Assembly: GCA_902826685.1 (NCBI GenBank)
Contig: CADEFT010000033.1
Coordinates: 1-64,000, forward strand
DNA length: 64,000 nt
From: an uncultured Acidobacteriota bacterium
Lineage (GTDB): Bacteria > Acidobacteriota > Terriglobia > Bryobacterales > Bryobacteraceae
Reading direction: 5' to 3'
Shown here: in pieces, positions 1 to 8,609 of the stretch
Numbering within the stretch: position 1 is the first letter of the stretch
Layout of the letters: each line of letters begins with the position of its first letter
Notes under the pieces: generated by a model
Told to the model about the DNA's origin: nothing
The model's input: the letters and a program-made list of their open reading frames with translations, nothing else
Databases searched by the model: none
Program-made: the position numbers and the translations under genes

Positions 1-2
1 TC

Positions 3-536
3 GACTACATGGCGCACTCGTTTTTGAAAGACGGCGCGGCCGTGTTCCTCTCCAATTACCTCGCCATGGAAGTGGAGATCGTTCCGCCGCGCGGCGGAAC
101 GCTCACGGTGAGCCAGAACCAGTTCACCTTGCGCGTGAATAGCAGGAAACCGGCGCTGCTGCCGCAATCGAGCGGCTTTGTGGCCGCTTCGCTCAAATAT
201 TCCGATTGGGACCGCCAGCGCCGCATCGACGCGAGCGTCGGCGGCATTCGCATCGGCTCGCCCCAGCAAATTCCGCGCTTCCCGGGCGATCCCACTAGGC
301 GGCCGCTTCCGGCGCCGCCGCGCGCGCCGGAACCCGAAGATCGCAGCGGTCTGGGCAAACCGCCCGAAGAGCCCGCCGATCAGTTGGTGGTGAAGTGGGC
401 GCTGCCCGAAGGCGAGACCGCAAAGCCAGTGAAAGGATTTCTCTATTTCCCGCACAAGGGCAAGCCGGGTTCCGTCAAGAAGCTGGAGTTGATTTATTCC
501 GGCCCGGCCGGCGATACCGCGATCGTGCTTCGTTGA
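3..536 (+). CDS. hypothetical protein, probably 5'-truncated by the window edge
   Basis: I do not recognise this protein. The frame is open to the left edge of the window, so the ATG at 9 may be internal and the true start upstream. About 175 residues are visible. The centre is rich in proline and arginine (a run of Pro-Ala-Pro-Arg around residues 100-110), which looks like a flexible linker. The flanks look like beta-rich segments, with alternating hydrophobic residues near residues 20-45 and 145-175. There is no transmembrane segment or metal-binding motif. The last 62 bases overlap the 3' end of the CPCC protein gene on the other strand. Confidence 0.5.
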   Translation, partial: DYMAHSFLKDGAAVFLSNYLAMEVEIVPPRGGTLTVSQNQFTLRVNSRKPALLPQSSGFVAASLKYSDWDRQRRIDASVGGIRIGSPQQIPRFPGDPTRRPLPAPPRAPEPEDRSGLGKPPEEPADQLVVKWALPEGETAKPVKGFLYFPHKGKPGSVKKLELIYSGPAGDTAIVLR

Positions 537-690
537 GGCTGATGCCGTTGGCGCCTCCGCTCAAATCGGGATCGTCAAATTGCACGGCATCGTCTTCCCA
601 ACCGCAGGTTTCGCAAATCTCATAAGTGCCGGGCGGCGGTTCGCTGAGCGTCAGGTGGCCGCAGCAGGGACAGGGGAAAAGCGTCTCCAT
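475..690 (-). CDS. CPCC family cysteine-rich protein
   Basis: A 71-residue protein with the signature of the small CPCC family (Pfam Cys_rich_CPCC): Cys-Pro-Cys-Cys at residues 7-10, then a Gly-Thr-Tyr-Glu-Ile-Cys segment, and Cys-Glu-Thr-Cys-Gly-Trp-Glu-Asp-Asp at about 29-37. The paired cysteines suggest a small zinc ribbon, and the Trp-Glu-Asp-Asp tail of the motif is typical of the family. No function is established for the family. It converges on the preceding hypothetical gene, overlapping it by 62 bases, and is divergent from the Tat-exported protein that starts 20 bases away. Confidence 0.75.
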   Translation of the reverse strand: METLFPCPCCGHLTLSEPPPGTYEICETCGWEDDAVQFDDPDLSGGANGISLNEARSRYRRPGRNKSTPAS

Positions 691-710
691 TACAATTCAG
701 GCTAGCCCAC

Positions 711-2876
711 ATGAAGCGCCGTACTTTCCTTGGAACCCTGCCTGCCGCCGCCGCGTGGCAGCCGCCCGTCAAGCCGATTGAAGAGCCGCATTTTCCCAGC
801 CGCATTCATCAGTTCATCTGGCGCAACTGGGAACTGGCCAATACGGATCGCATGGCCGCCGTGCTTGGCGCCGCCGAGCGCGACGTGCTCGCCGCCGGTT
901 CGGCCATGGGACTGCCCGCCAAACGCTCCCTGAGCGCCGATCAACTGCGGCGGATTTACATCACGGTGATCCGCCAGAACTGGCACCTGCTGCCCGAATC
1001 GCAGTTGACGGCTCTGCTTGGCTGGACCCGCGAGACGTATGTTTTCACTTTGAAGGAAGACGATTTCCTCGATCACAAGCTGGGTCCCAAGCCCGATTGT
1101 GAACCGGTGGCGTGGCGCGCCTTCACCGCCGCCGAGCGTGCCGGGGCCGCGCGCGTCCGGCGCATCGTGCGCCAAACGATGGGACGTTCGATCGAAGAGC
1201 GCGGCGAAGACCTGTGCCAGTTTCTCAAGATGGAAACAGCCGCCGCGCCGCGCACCGTGGAGAAGCGTGAGGCACGCTGGTCGCCGCGCCTCATCTATTC
1301 TTACTACGCGCTGTACGGCGATCCCTTGATGGAGCCCGAAGCCGATCCCTTTCCGGATTCCTACCTGGCCGGTTTGGCGTCGGTGGGTATTAACGGCGTC
1401 TGGATGCAGGCCGTGCTTCACACTCTTGCCCCATCGAAGACGTTTCCCGAGTTCGGCGAAGGCAGCGAAACGAGGTTGCGCAATTTGAAGACGCTGGCCG
1501 CGCGCGCGGCCCGTCACGGCCTTCGAATCTATCTCTATCTCAACGAGCCGCGCGCCATGCCCGAGGCGTTCTTCGGCAAGTATCCGCACCTGCGCGGCGC
1601 GCGGTTTCAGGACACCTGGTCGATGTGCACCTCGGTGCCCGCCGTGCGCGAGTGGATCGCCGATTCGCTCGAACACGTGATGCGCGCGGTGCCCGAACTC
1701 GGCGGCTTTCTCTCCATCACGATGTCGGAGAACCACACCAACTGCTTTTCGCACGGTGGGGCCTGGGGCACACGGGCGCCCGTCGCCGCCGATTGCCCGC
1801 GCTGCTCGAAGCGCACCGGTTGGGATACCATCGGCGAGCTCATCCAAACCTATCGCGACGGAGTGCGACGCGTGAGCCGGACGGCCGACATCATCTCCTG
1901 GGACTGGGGCTGGGGCGACGCGCTGGCCGAGCGTCTCATTCCGCTGCTGCCACGCGACTCCGTTTTCCAAAGCATCAGCGAATGGGAAGCGCCGGTGAAT
2001 CGCGGCGGCGTCGCTTCGCAGGTGGGGGAATATTCCATCTCGGTGGTGGGTCCCGGTCCGCGCGCGCGGCGCAATTGGGCCATTGCGCGCAAGGCGGGGC
2101 TTCGCACCATGGCCAAGGTGCAGTTCAACAACACCTGGGAAATGTCGGCGGTGCCCTACATTCCCGTGCCGCACCTAGTGGCCGAGCATGCTTCGAATCT
2201 GGCGGAGGCGGGCGTCAGCGGCATCATGGCTTCCTGGACGTGCGGCGGCTACCCGTCGCCGAATCTGAAAGTCGCCAGCGCTTACTATTACGGCGGCCGT
2301 CCGAACAAGGAAGACGTGCTGCGCGAGGCGGCCGGTTCACCGGAAGTGCTGGAGGCATGGCGCCTGTTCAGCGAAGCGTTCCAGCAGTTCCCTTACGGCG
2401 TCGCCATTTACACCGTGCCGGTGCAGCACGGACCCGCCAACCTGCTGCGAAACGAACCCACGGGGCGCAAGCCGAGCATGATTCTATGCCCGCAGGATGG
2501 GCTGAAGGAATGGTCCGGCCACTATCCGCCGGAGGTCGCGCAGGCGCAGTTCACCAAGCTCGCCGATGGCTGGCTGAGCGGGCTGAATGTGTATCGCAAG
2601 GCGCGGGTGGCGCCGCTCGATCTGGCCATCGCCGAGACCTGTTACAACCACTTCCGCAGCGTCGCTAATCAGATGGCTTTCTATCTGGCGCGCGAACGCG
2701 GAGACAAGGCCGCAATGAAGAAACTGGCGGCGGCGGAGATGGAATTGGCAAAGAGCCAGTACACGCTGGCGCGGCGCCATTCGCTGATCGGATTCGAAGC
2801 GACGAATCATTACTACTACACGCCGCTCGATCACGTTGAGAAGATTTTGAACTGCCGTTGGCTGATCGACAGCTAA
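711..2876 (+). CDS. Tat-exported protein of unknown function, glycoside-hydrolase-like
   Basis: A 721-residue protein. The N-terminus (Met-Lys-Arg-Arg-Thr-Phe-Leu-Gly) is a twin-arginine type export signal with a short Ala-rich stretch, so it is probably periplasmic. The centre (residues about 190-520) has the feel of a TIM-barrel hydrolase: Tyr-Tyr-Ala-Leu-Tyr-Gly, then Gly-Ile-Asn-Gly-Val-Trp, then Tyr-Leu-Asn-Glu-Pro, and Ile-Thr-Met-Ser-Glu-Asn-His. The last contains an acidic residue at the end of a strand, as in retaining glycosidases. A Cys-Pro-Arg-Cys pair follows. I cannot assign a GH family, and the enzymatic role is inference. The C-terminal end is one of the segments copied in the degenerate repeat that follows. 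Confidence 0.6.
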   Translation: MKRRTFLGTLPAAAAWQPPVKPIEEPHFPSRIHQFIWRNWELANTDRMAAVLGAAERDVLAAGSAMGLPAKRSLSADQLRRIYITVIRQNWHLLPESQLTALLGWTRETYVFTLKEDDFLDHKLGPKPDCEPVAWRAFTAAERAGAARVRRIVRQTMGRSIEERGEDLCQFLKMETAAAPRTVEKREARWSPRLIYSYYALYGDPLMEPEADPFPDSYLAGLASVGINGVWMQAVLHTLAPSKTFPEFGEGSETRLRNLKTLAARAARHGLRIYLYLNEPRAMPEAFFGKYPHLRGARFQDTWSMCTSVPAVREWIADSLEHVMRAVPELGGFLSITMSENHTNCFSHGGAWGTRAPVAADCPRCSKRTGWDTIGELIQTYRDGVRRVSRTADIISWDWGWGDALAERLIPLLPRDSVFQSISEWEAPVNRGGVASQVGEYSISVVGPGPRARRNWAIARKAGLRTMAKVQFNNTWEMSAVPYIPVPHLVAEHASNLAEAGVSGIMASWTCGGYPSPNLKVASAYYYGGRPNKEDVLREAAGSPEVLEAWRLFSEAFQQFPYGVAIYTVPVQHGPANLLRNEPTGRKPSMILCPQDGLKEWSGHYPPEVAQAQFTKLADGWLSGLNVYRKARVAPLDLAIAETCYNHFRSVANQMAFYLARERGDKAAMKKLAAAEMELAKSQYTLARRHSLIGFEATNHYYYTPLDHVEKILNCRWLIDS

Positions 2877-3244
2877 ACACCGCCCGAGGCCGGGAAGCCG
2901 CCGATGGGCGCTTGAGGTACGGAGCGACGAATCACTGCTCCTGCACGCCGCTCGATCCAGTCGGGCCGAATCGAAACCTAAACGCCGCCCGAGTCGCGAA
3001 GCCGCCGACGGTCGCTTGCACGATCTCTTCGGCCGTGGTGAGGTTCGCGCGTGCATGCCGGAGCGACGAATCACTACTCCTGCACGCCGCTCGATCCCGC
3101 CGGGCCGATCGACAGCTAAACGAGGCCGGTCATCTTGCCGCCCGACGTCGGGAAGCCGCCGATGGGCGCGCGCACGATCTCTTCGGCCATGGTGAGGTAG
3201 AGATCGCCCAGGCTGCCGGTGGTGCGCGTGTGCAGGCCGGTTTG
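2796..3244. repeat. three degenerate tandem copies of a convergent gene junction
   Basis: Three head-to-tail copies begin at 2796, 2921 and 3060. Each starts with a version of GAGCGACGAATCAyTrCTmC followed by CACGCCGCTCGATC, continues through a TAAAC stop region, and ends with a version of GAAGCCGCCGAyGG. Copies 2 and 3 add CACGATCTCTTCGGCC. Copy 1 is the actual 3' end of the Tat-exported gene (stop at 2874-2876) plus spacer. Copy 3 runs into the actual 3' end of the DUF1552 gene. Copies 1 and 3 both keep GATCGACAGCTAAAC, which supplies TAA on the plus strand in copy 1 and TAG on the minus strand in copy 3. Copy 2 is more decayed and is non-coding. Confidence 0.85.
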
Positions 3245-4381
3245 CATGCCGCCGGCGTGGCCCGCCAGGATGACGGCCAGGTTGTTGTTCTTGTGAGCGT
3301 TCGCTTCGGCGTGCTCATGAACGAACAGCAGGCACGTATTGTCCAGCATGTTGCCTTCGCCTTCGGGCGTTGCCTTCAGCTTGCCCAGCAGATAGGCAAA
3401 CTCTTCGACGTGCCAGCGGCAGATATCGCGCAGAATACGGGCGCCGCGCGGCGTTTCCACCTGCCCGTGCGTATACTCATGATGCCGCTGCGAAGTGTGG
3501 CCCAGCCACGGGAACCGCGAAAGCCCCTGGCACTTGGTGAGCATGTAAGAGGCAACGCGCGTCTGGCCGGATGCGAACGCATGCACCACCAGGTCGCTTT
3601 GCAGTTTCGCGATGCGCGGCCAATCGCGCAGGTCGCCGCCTTCTTCGGGCCGGTCCACGAGAGTCTTGTACTCCGGCGGCAGCGAGGCGATGGATTTTTC
3701 GAGATCGCGCACCGCGCCCAGATACTCTTCCATGCGGTGCTGGTCGGCGCGGCCCAGGCGCGCCTTGACCGATGCCGCCTCGTCCTGCACCAGGTCGAGG
3801 ATGCTTTTCTGCCGGTCCATCGAAGCGCGGTCGCGCACGCCGAACAGGCGGTCGAACATCTGGTGGGGCAGCATCTCAGGAGGCAGCGGCCGGTCGCGAT
3901 CGGCCCAACTCAGGTTGCGCTGGATCGCTTCGCCGAACGACTCCTGCGACACGCCCACCTGCAGGGAACGGAAGCGGTAGTCGTCGCCGGTCTTTCGCGC
4001 GATGGCCTGATCGATGGAAATGCCGCCCGCGCCGCGCCCCGTATATGGCTTGCCGGACACCAGAGCGCTCATCGACGGGTAGTGGCTGTTGCCGGGACCG
4101 GGCAGCCGCGCGGCCGGCGAATCGAGGCCGGTGACGATGTGAATATCGTTGCGGAACGGCGCCAGTGGGTTGAGGCAGGGAGTGAATTCGAAGTCCCGTC
4201 CGGTGGCTTGCGGAATCCAATACTTTTCGGAGATGCCGTTGCCGTTGAACCAGAAGACGAAGCGCGGCTCCACGGTTTGCTTGGGGACGAACATCGCATC
4301 GAGCGGCGGCAGGCCGATCTGAACGATTCCCCCAAAGCCCAAACCTTTCAGAAGGGTGCGGCGCGATAGCGGCTTCAGCAT
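3116..4381 (-). CDS. DUF1552 domain-containing protein, Tat-exported
   Basis: A 421-residue member of the DUF1552 family common in planctomycetes and acidobacteria. It opens with a twin-arginine signal (Ser-Arg-Arg-Thr-Leu-Leu-Lys-Gly at 6-13), then the family's Phe-Trp-Phe-Asn-Gly-Asn-Gly and Gly-Asn-Ser-His-Tyr-Pro motifs. The C-terminal half has the histidine-rich His-Glu-His-Ala-Glu and Ala-His-Lys-Asn-Asn-Asn-Leu stretch. In related genomes these proteins pair with DUF1592-type cytochromes, and here the DUF1592 gene ends 3 bases upstream, so the two are surely co-transcribed. The biochemical role of the pair is unknown; a periplasmic redox or degradation role is only inference. The 3' end lies in the repeated junction sequence. 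Confidence 0.9.
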   Translation of the reverse strand: MLKPLSRRTLLKGLGFGGIVQIGLPPLDAMFVPKQTVEPRFVFWFNGNGISEKYWIPQATGRDFEFTPCLNPLAPFRNDIHIVTGLDSPAARLPGPGNSHYPSMSALVSGKPYTGRGAGGISIDQAIARKTGDDYRFRSLQVGVSQESFGEAIQRNLSWADRDRPLPPEMLPHQMFDRLFGVRDRASMDRQKSILDLVQDEAASVKARLGRADQHRMEEYLGAVRDLEKSIASLPPEYKTLVDRPEEGGDLRDWPRIAKLQSDLVVHAFASGQTRVASYMLTKCQGLSRFPWLGHTSQRHHEYTHGQVETPRGARILRDICRWHVEEFAYLLGKLKATPEGEGNMLDNTCLLFVHEHAEANAHKNNNLAVILAGHAGGMQTGLHTRTTGSLGDLYLTMAEEIVRAPIGGFPTSGGKMTGLV

Positions 4382-4384
4382 AAT

Positions 4385-6274
4385 TCACTTCCCTCGAAAA
4401 CTATCGGATGTTGCTATCGCAATTATAAGCTCCTGGAACTGGAATTGCGACTCGCGAAAACGCTGATAGACCGCTTCGATCTCCGGCGTATCGGCGGTTT
4501 CCTCATGCCTGCCGGAGGCCCAGCGGAACAATTGCTTCACCACGCACTTCTGGCAACTGGCCTCGGCGGCCAGCACTTGGCCCAATTCGCGGGGCGAGGC
4601 GAACTCGGCTTTTTGCAGGCCGCGCAGGTAGCCCTTCGATTCAATGGGCAGGCGGTACTCGGTGGGCTTGAGCTTGCGCCTGGTCTTCAGTTCATCGGCG
4701 GTAGGCGCGATCACCACCAGTTCCGCCTCGCGATGCTTGCCGATGGCGTCGAATTTCTCAAAGCCAAACCCCACCGGATCGACCAGCGAATGGCAGGAGG
4801 CGCAGGCGGGATTGGAGAGATGAATGCTCAACCGCTCGCGCGTGGTCTGCGGCTTCTCATCGGTCACCGTGGGCAGAGTGGCGTTCACGCCAGGCGGAGG
4901 CGGCGGCACCTGCTGGCACAGGAAATGCTCGCGGATGAACAGGCCGCGCTCGGTGGGCGAAGTGTCGGCGGGCTTCGATGTCAGGGTCAGAAACGTCGCC
5001 TGGCCGAGGATGCCGGCGCGGCCGGATTCGGCGGGCAGAGTGGTCAACGCCCAGGGTTCGGTGGGCGCGGGCAGGTCATAGAGCCGGGCCAGTTCCGGCA
5101 CGAGGTAGGTATAGCCGGCGTTGTAGAACCCCATGAAATTCCGCTTCTCCCATACCAGGGTGCGGAACAGCCGGGCGGTCTCTTCAATCATCGCGCCGAC
5201 CAGTTCCGCCGAATATTCCGGGAAGCGGATGCGGTCGCGCAGCGCCCCGCGCAGACGGTCAAAGCGCAGCCATTGGGCCAGAAATTCGTCGAACGACGCG
5301 CGTGCCCGGTCGGCGGCCAGCATGCGGCGTGCCTGCGCCTCCACGCCTTCCTTCGTCTTCAAGCGGCCAGCGGCAGCGGCTTCCAGCAGGGCGGCATCGG
5401 GCATCGTATCCCAGAGGAAATACGACAGACGGCTGGCGATGGCGTAGTCGCCTTGCTCCAAATGAAAGAGGAAATTGGGCGACTGCAGCATCGCCTCCAC
5501 CACCAACTGCGCGCCTTTGGTGAAATCGCTCTCGCGCTGAAACAGCTTGGAATAGGCCGCCGCTTCCCGCGTCGTCAAGGGACGGCGGAACGTGCGGCGG
5601 CCGAATTCGGCGATGAAGCGGTCGCGGCAGGCATCGGATGGCGGGCAGGTGAGCATCCGCGCCGGATGGCGGAACGCGTTGCGAGCCAGACGCTCCGCCG
5701 CCCGCGCGTACGCTTCGGCGAGCAGCGGTGAGATGGATTGCCCTTCCGACTGGTTCGTGAATCCGTGAACGAAGTCTTCCTTCGGAAACTGATCGGCTGG
5801 GCGCGTCTCGTCGGACAGCAAATCGCGCACCGTGTGGTTGTACTGCGAGTGGGTCAGCCGCCGCAGGACGGGCCGTGCCCCACTGGCGGCGGGACCGCGC
5901 TTTTCGTCAACATCGGCCGGCTGGGTGGCCAGATAGCGCGCCCAGTCGAGCAGCGCTGCCTCATCCGCCGATCCTTGCTTGATGCGTTCTCCACCGGCGT
6001 GCGAAAGCCGGTTGGTCGGCTTGCGCACCAGCGGCGATTGCGCCGGATTGGCGGCATCGACGAAACGGCGCAGCGTGCGGCCGAAATGGTGCACATCGCC
6101 GGGCGCCGCGTCTTCCGGCGGAAACTGCAGGCGCGTGGTGGAGGCGACGCCGTTATCGTTGTGGCACTGCCGGCATTGCGCCTTTTCGAGGACGGGCCAA
6201 AGCACGGCGCGGAAGTCGGGCTGCGCCAACGCCGCCGCCGGAACCAACATCAAAATGACGATCAAGCGCCGCAT
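4385..6274 (-). CDS. DUF1592 domain-containing c-type cytochrome (planctomycete-type)
   Basis: A 629-residue secreted protein with a signal peptide (residues 1-17). Domain order follows the planctomycete multidomain cytochromes: an N-terminal haem domain with Cys-Arg-Gln-Cys-His at 34-38, DUF1587 at about 90-150, DUF1595 at about 185-245, DUF1592 at about 255-385, and DUF1588 at about 410-510, which carries a second haem motif Cys-Ala-Ser-Cys-His. DUF1585 follows at about 550-625. The gene is first in a two-gene unit with the DUF1552 gene. These modules are thought to work at the outer face of the inner membrane or in the periplasm; the substrate is unknown. Confidence 0.9.
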   Translation of the reverse strand: MRRLIVILMLVPAAALAQPDFRAVLWPVLEKAQCRQCHNDNGVASTTRLQFPPEDAAPGDVHHFGRTLRRFVDAANPAQSPLVRKPTNRLSHAGGERIKQGSADEAALLDWARYLATQPADVDEKRGPAASGARPVLRRLTHSQYNHTVRDLLSDETRPADQFPKEDFVHGFTNQSEGQSISPLLAEAYARAAERLARNAFRHPARMLTCPPSDACRDRFIAEFGRRTFRRPLTTREAAAYSKLFQRESDFTKGAQLVVEAMLQSPNFLFHLEQGDYAIASRLSYFLWDTMPDAALLEAAAAGRLKTKEGVEAQARRMLAADRARASFDEFLAQWLRFDRLRGALRDRIRFPEYSAELVGAMIEETARLFRTLVWEKRNFMGFYNAGYTYLVPELARLYDLPAPTEPWALTTLPAESGRAGILGQATFLTLTSKPADTSPTERGLFIREHFLCQQVPPPPPGVNATLPTVTDEKPQTTRERLSIHLSNPACASCHSLVDPVGFGFEKFDAIGKHREAELVVIAPTADELKTRRKLKPTEYRLPIESKGYLRGLQKAEFASPRELGQVLAAEASCQKCVVKQLFRWASGRHEETADTPEIEAVYQRFRESQFQFQELIIAIATSDSFRGK

Positions 6275-6300
6275 ATCTGGCTGTGAGATTATCCTATCTC

Positions 6301-7494
6301 ATGAGACTCACCAGACGCGATTGGATGAGGGCCGCTCTGTCGCTGCCCGTGGCCTTCGGGGAGGCGCGCGCCGCGCAATCGCCGCGGCTCGAGATCAAAC
6401 GCGTGGATCCGTATGTGCTGCGCTTCGGCAATCGCGGCGGCTATGTCTGCTGCCGGATTGAGACGGCCGAAGGCATTCACGGCTGGGGCGAAGGAACCAC
6501 GCCGCCCAACGTGGCGCCGGTGGTGGCGCAGATCCGGTCGCTGGGGAAACTCATTCAAGGCGAGCCGGCCTGGGACGTGGAGCGGCTGTGGCGCAAGATG
6601 TACATCGAGGAAGAGAACTCGCTTGGCGGGACGCTTTTCGCCGCGATCAGCGCCATTGACATCGCGCTTTGGGACATTATCGGAAAGCAGCTAAATATAC
6701 CGGTTTACAATCTTTTGGGCGGTAAAATTAATCCGAAACTTCGCATCTACGCGAGCTACCGCTGGGGCAACATCCCGCGCACGGCGGCGGCCTACCACAA
6801 GCGCACCAAGGAACTGATCGAACTGGGTGCCACGGCCGGCAAATGGGACCCGTTCGGCGAGTATCCCGGCCCGGACCGCCAGCTTTCCACCGCCGTGCTG
6901 AATGAGGTGCGGGAGATGGTGCGCGGCGTGCGCGAAGCCGGACCCAACTTCGACATCTGCGTCGAGGCGCACGGCAAGTTCAACATCGCCACAGCGGGCC
7001 GGATCGTGAAGATGCTGGAGCCGTTCGACGTCTTTTTCCTGGAGGAGCCGGTGCCGCCGGAAAACGTGGATGCCATGGCGGTGCTGCAGCATTCCACCAA
7101 TATCCCCATCGCCACCGGCGAGGGATTGCAATCGCACTGGAATTACAAGGAGCTGCTGCAGAAGCAGGCGGCGCGCATCATCCAGCCCGATGCCGCCCGC
7201 GCCGGAGGCATTACGGCCATGAAGAAGATCGCCGCCATGGCCGATGCGCATTACGTCACCGTGGCGCCGCACAATCCCAACGGGCCGATTTGCACCGCGG
7301 CGTCGATCCACGTGGCGGCTTCCATTCCGAACTTCGTGATCATGGAGGAAGGCAATACCCAGACCGGCGAGTATAAGGAGATTTTCAAGGATGGGTGGAA
7401 GGCGTCGCTGGCGGAGTGGGACATTCCGGAGTCGCCGGGTTTGGGCGTGGATCTATCGCCGCAATTTGTGAAGGATCACCAGGTGAATGGATGA
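6301..7494 (+). CDS. enolase-superfamily (mandelate racemase/galactonate dehydratase-like) enzyme
   Basis: A 397-residue protein. I chose the ATG at 6301 because it begins a twin-arginine signal (Thr-Arg-Arg-Asp-Trp-Met); a GTG at 6283 is possible but adds only six residues. The barrel motifs resemble galactonate dehydratases: Gly-Lys-Trp-Asp-Pro-Phe for the first base, Glu-Ala-His-Gly-Lys-Phe with a metal ligand, Leu-Glu-Glu-Pro-Val-Pro-Pro-Glu-Asn, Ala-Thr-Gly-Glu-Gly, and Ala-Pro-His-Asn-Pro-Asn-Gly-Pro near the C-terminus with the catalytic His. It probably dehydrates a sugar acid in the periplasm, but the exact substrate cannot be read. It is divergent from the DUF1592 gene, with 26 bases between the starts. 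Confidence 0.85.
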   Translation: MRLTRRDWMRAALSLPVAFGEARAAQSPRLEIKRVDPYVLRFGNRGGYVCCRIETAEGIHGWGEGTTPPNVAPVVAQIRSLGKLIQGEPAWDVERLWRKMYIEEENSLGGTLFAAISAIDIALWDIIGKQLNIPVYNLLGGKINPKLRIYASYRWGNIPRTAAAYHKRTKELIELGATAGKWDPFGEYPGPDRQLSTAVLNEVREMVRGVREAGPNFDICVEAHGKFNIATAGRIVKMLEPFDVFFLEEPVPPENVDAMAVLQHSTNIPIATGEGLQSHWNYKELLQKQAARIIQPDAARAGGITAMKKIAAMADAHYVTVAPHNPNGPICTAASIHVAASIPNFVIMEEGNTQTGEYKEIFKDGWKASLAEWDIPESPGLGVDLSPQFVKDHQVNG

Positions 7495-7498
7495 GCCG

Positions 7499-7786
7499 TC
7501 AATCCCGAAACTCGAGTCCCAGCAGGAACCGGGCGCCTTTGGCCGCGCTGTAGCGGACCATCGCGTAGCGTGCCAGGCGGAAGCCCGGACTTTCGATGCG
7601 CACCTGCGTGCGCAAGGGAATACTGCTCGCCACTTGAACGCTCATGCCGGTGGCCGAAAGATCGTTGCCGGTGCCTTTGGCGAAGCGGCGCGTGCCGTTC
7701 TCTTCCCACGAGAGACGGACCTCTTCGGCATAGTCGCCGCGTTCCACTTTACGGCTGTTTTTCCGCACCGCCCGTATCATCGGCAT
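7499..7786 (-). CDS. PilZ domain protein
   Basis: About 95 residues. I took the ATG at 7786 because an AAGGAA ribosome-binding site lies 10 bases upstream; a longer frame reaching 7912 would cross the start of the ABC gene on the other strand. The sequence fits a short PilZ domain: an Arg/Lys-rich start, then Gly-Asn-Asp-Leu-Ser-Ala-Thr-Gly-Met-Ser-Val, and later Gly-Leu-Glu-Phe at the end. The D/N-x-S-x-x-G part of the c-di-GMP motif is visible, while the upstream Arg-x-x-x-Arg is less certain. It may sense cyclic di-GMP; no effector domain is attached. Confidence 0.7.
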   Translation of the reverse strand: MPMIRAVRKNSRKVERGDYAEEVRLSWEENGTRRFAKGTGNDLSATGMSVQVASSIPLRTQVRIESPGFRLARYAMVRYSAAKGARFLLGLEFRD

Positions 7787-7826
7787 CCGGCGCGATTTCC
7801 TTGAGCCCCCTGATACCCTGGAACGA

Positions 7827-8609
7827 GTGCCCGAACCACCGCTACTCGAATTCCAGAACATTTCCGTTTCCCACGATGGACACCTTGGGTTGAGCGGCTT
7901 TAGTCTCACCATTCATGAGCATGAGCACGTTGCGATCCTTGGGCCCAATGGCAGCGGCAAATCGACGTTCATCAAGACGATCACCCGCGACTGTTACCCG
8001 CTTTGGACGGACGATTCACACGTCCACATTTTCGGCAGGAGAATGTGGAACATTTTCGATCTGCGCCCGCTGCTTGGCATCGTGCACATGGATCTGATGC
8101 AGAGCTACATCCGCCACCCGTATTCGGGCCGAGAGGTGATCCTTTCCGGATTTTTTTCAAGCGTCGGCATCTGGCCGAATCATGAAGTGACGCAGGCGAT
8201 GCGCGAGAGGGCGGACGAACTGCTGGAGCGGCTGGAAATCGCGCACCTGGCCGGGCGCACCGTGAGCCAGATGTCCACCGGGGAAAGCCGCCGCCTGCTG
8301 ATCGGGCGCGCGCTGGTGCATAGGCCGAAGGCGCTCATCCTCGATGAACCGACGGCGAGCCTGGACATTCGCGCCACGCATGAACTGCTTGAAGCGATGC
8401 GCCGCACTGCGTCTGAGACCACCATCATCCTGGTGACGCATCACCTTTCCGACATCATTCCAGAGATCGGCCGCGTGGTACTGCTGCGATCGGGCAAAGT
8501 ATTCCGCGATGGGCCGAAGGCGGAGATTCTGCAAAGCGGCGCGCTTCCGGAACTGTTCGCTATGCCGGTGGAAGTGTTGGAACGGCGCGGCTACTATCAT
8601 TTGCTTTGA
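7827..8609 (+). CDS. stand-alone ABC transporter-type ATPase
   Basis: A 260-residue nucleotide-binding protein starting at GTG. Walker A is Gly-Pro-Asn-Gly-Ser-Gly-Lys-Ser-Thr (about 39-47), and Walker B is Ala-Leu-Ile-Leu-Asp-Glu-Pro-Thr, followed by Ala-Ser-Leu-Asp and a switch His in Val-Thr-His-His. The signature reads Ser-Thr-Gly-Glu-Ser-Arg-Arg instead of the usual Leu-Ser-Gly-Gly-Gln. This, with Val-Ile-Leu-Ser-Gly-Phe-Phe-Ser-Ser, resembles the YlmA/ModF branch of ABC ATPases. No permease or binding protein lies nearby, so it is either an orphan transporter part or a non-transport ABC protein. Its last 50 bases overlap the DUF1835 gene. Confidence 0.85.
   Translation: MPEPPLLEFQNISVSHDGHLGLSGFSLTIHEHEHVAILGPNGSGKSTFIKTITRDCYPLWTDDSHVHIFGRRMWNIFDLRPLLGIVHMDLMQSYIRHPYSGREVILSGFFSSVGIWPNHEVTQAMRERADELLERLEIAHLAGRTVSQMSTGESRRLLIGRALVHRPKALILDEPTASLDIRATHELLEAMRRTASETTIILVTHHLSDIIPEIGRVVLLRSGKVFRDGPKAEILQSGALPELFAMPVEVLERRGYYHLL

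Noticed and set aside
4445..5731. A 428-codon frame opposite the DUF1592 gene
   Set aside because: Shadow of a gene with clear haem motifs and domain order; no independent support.
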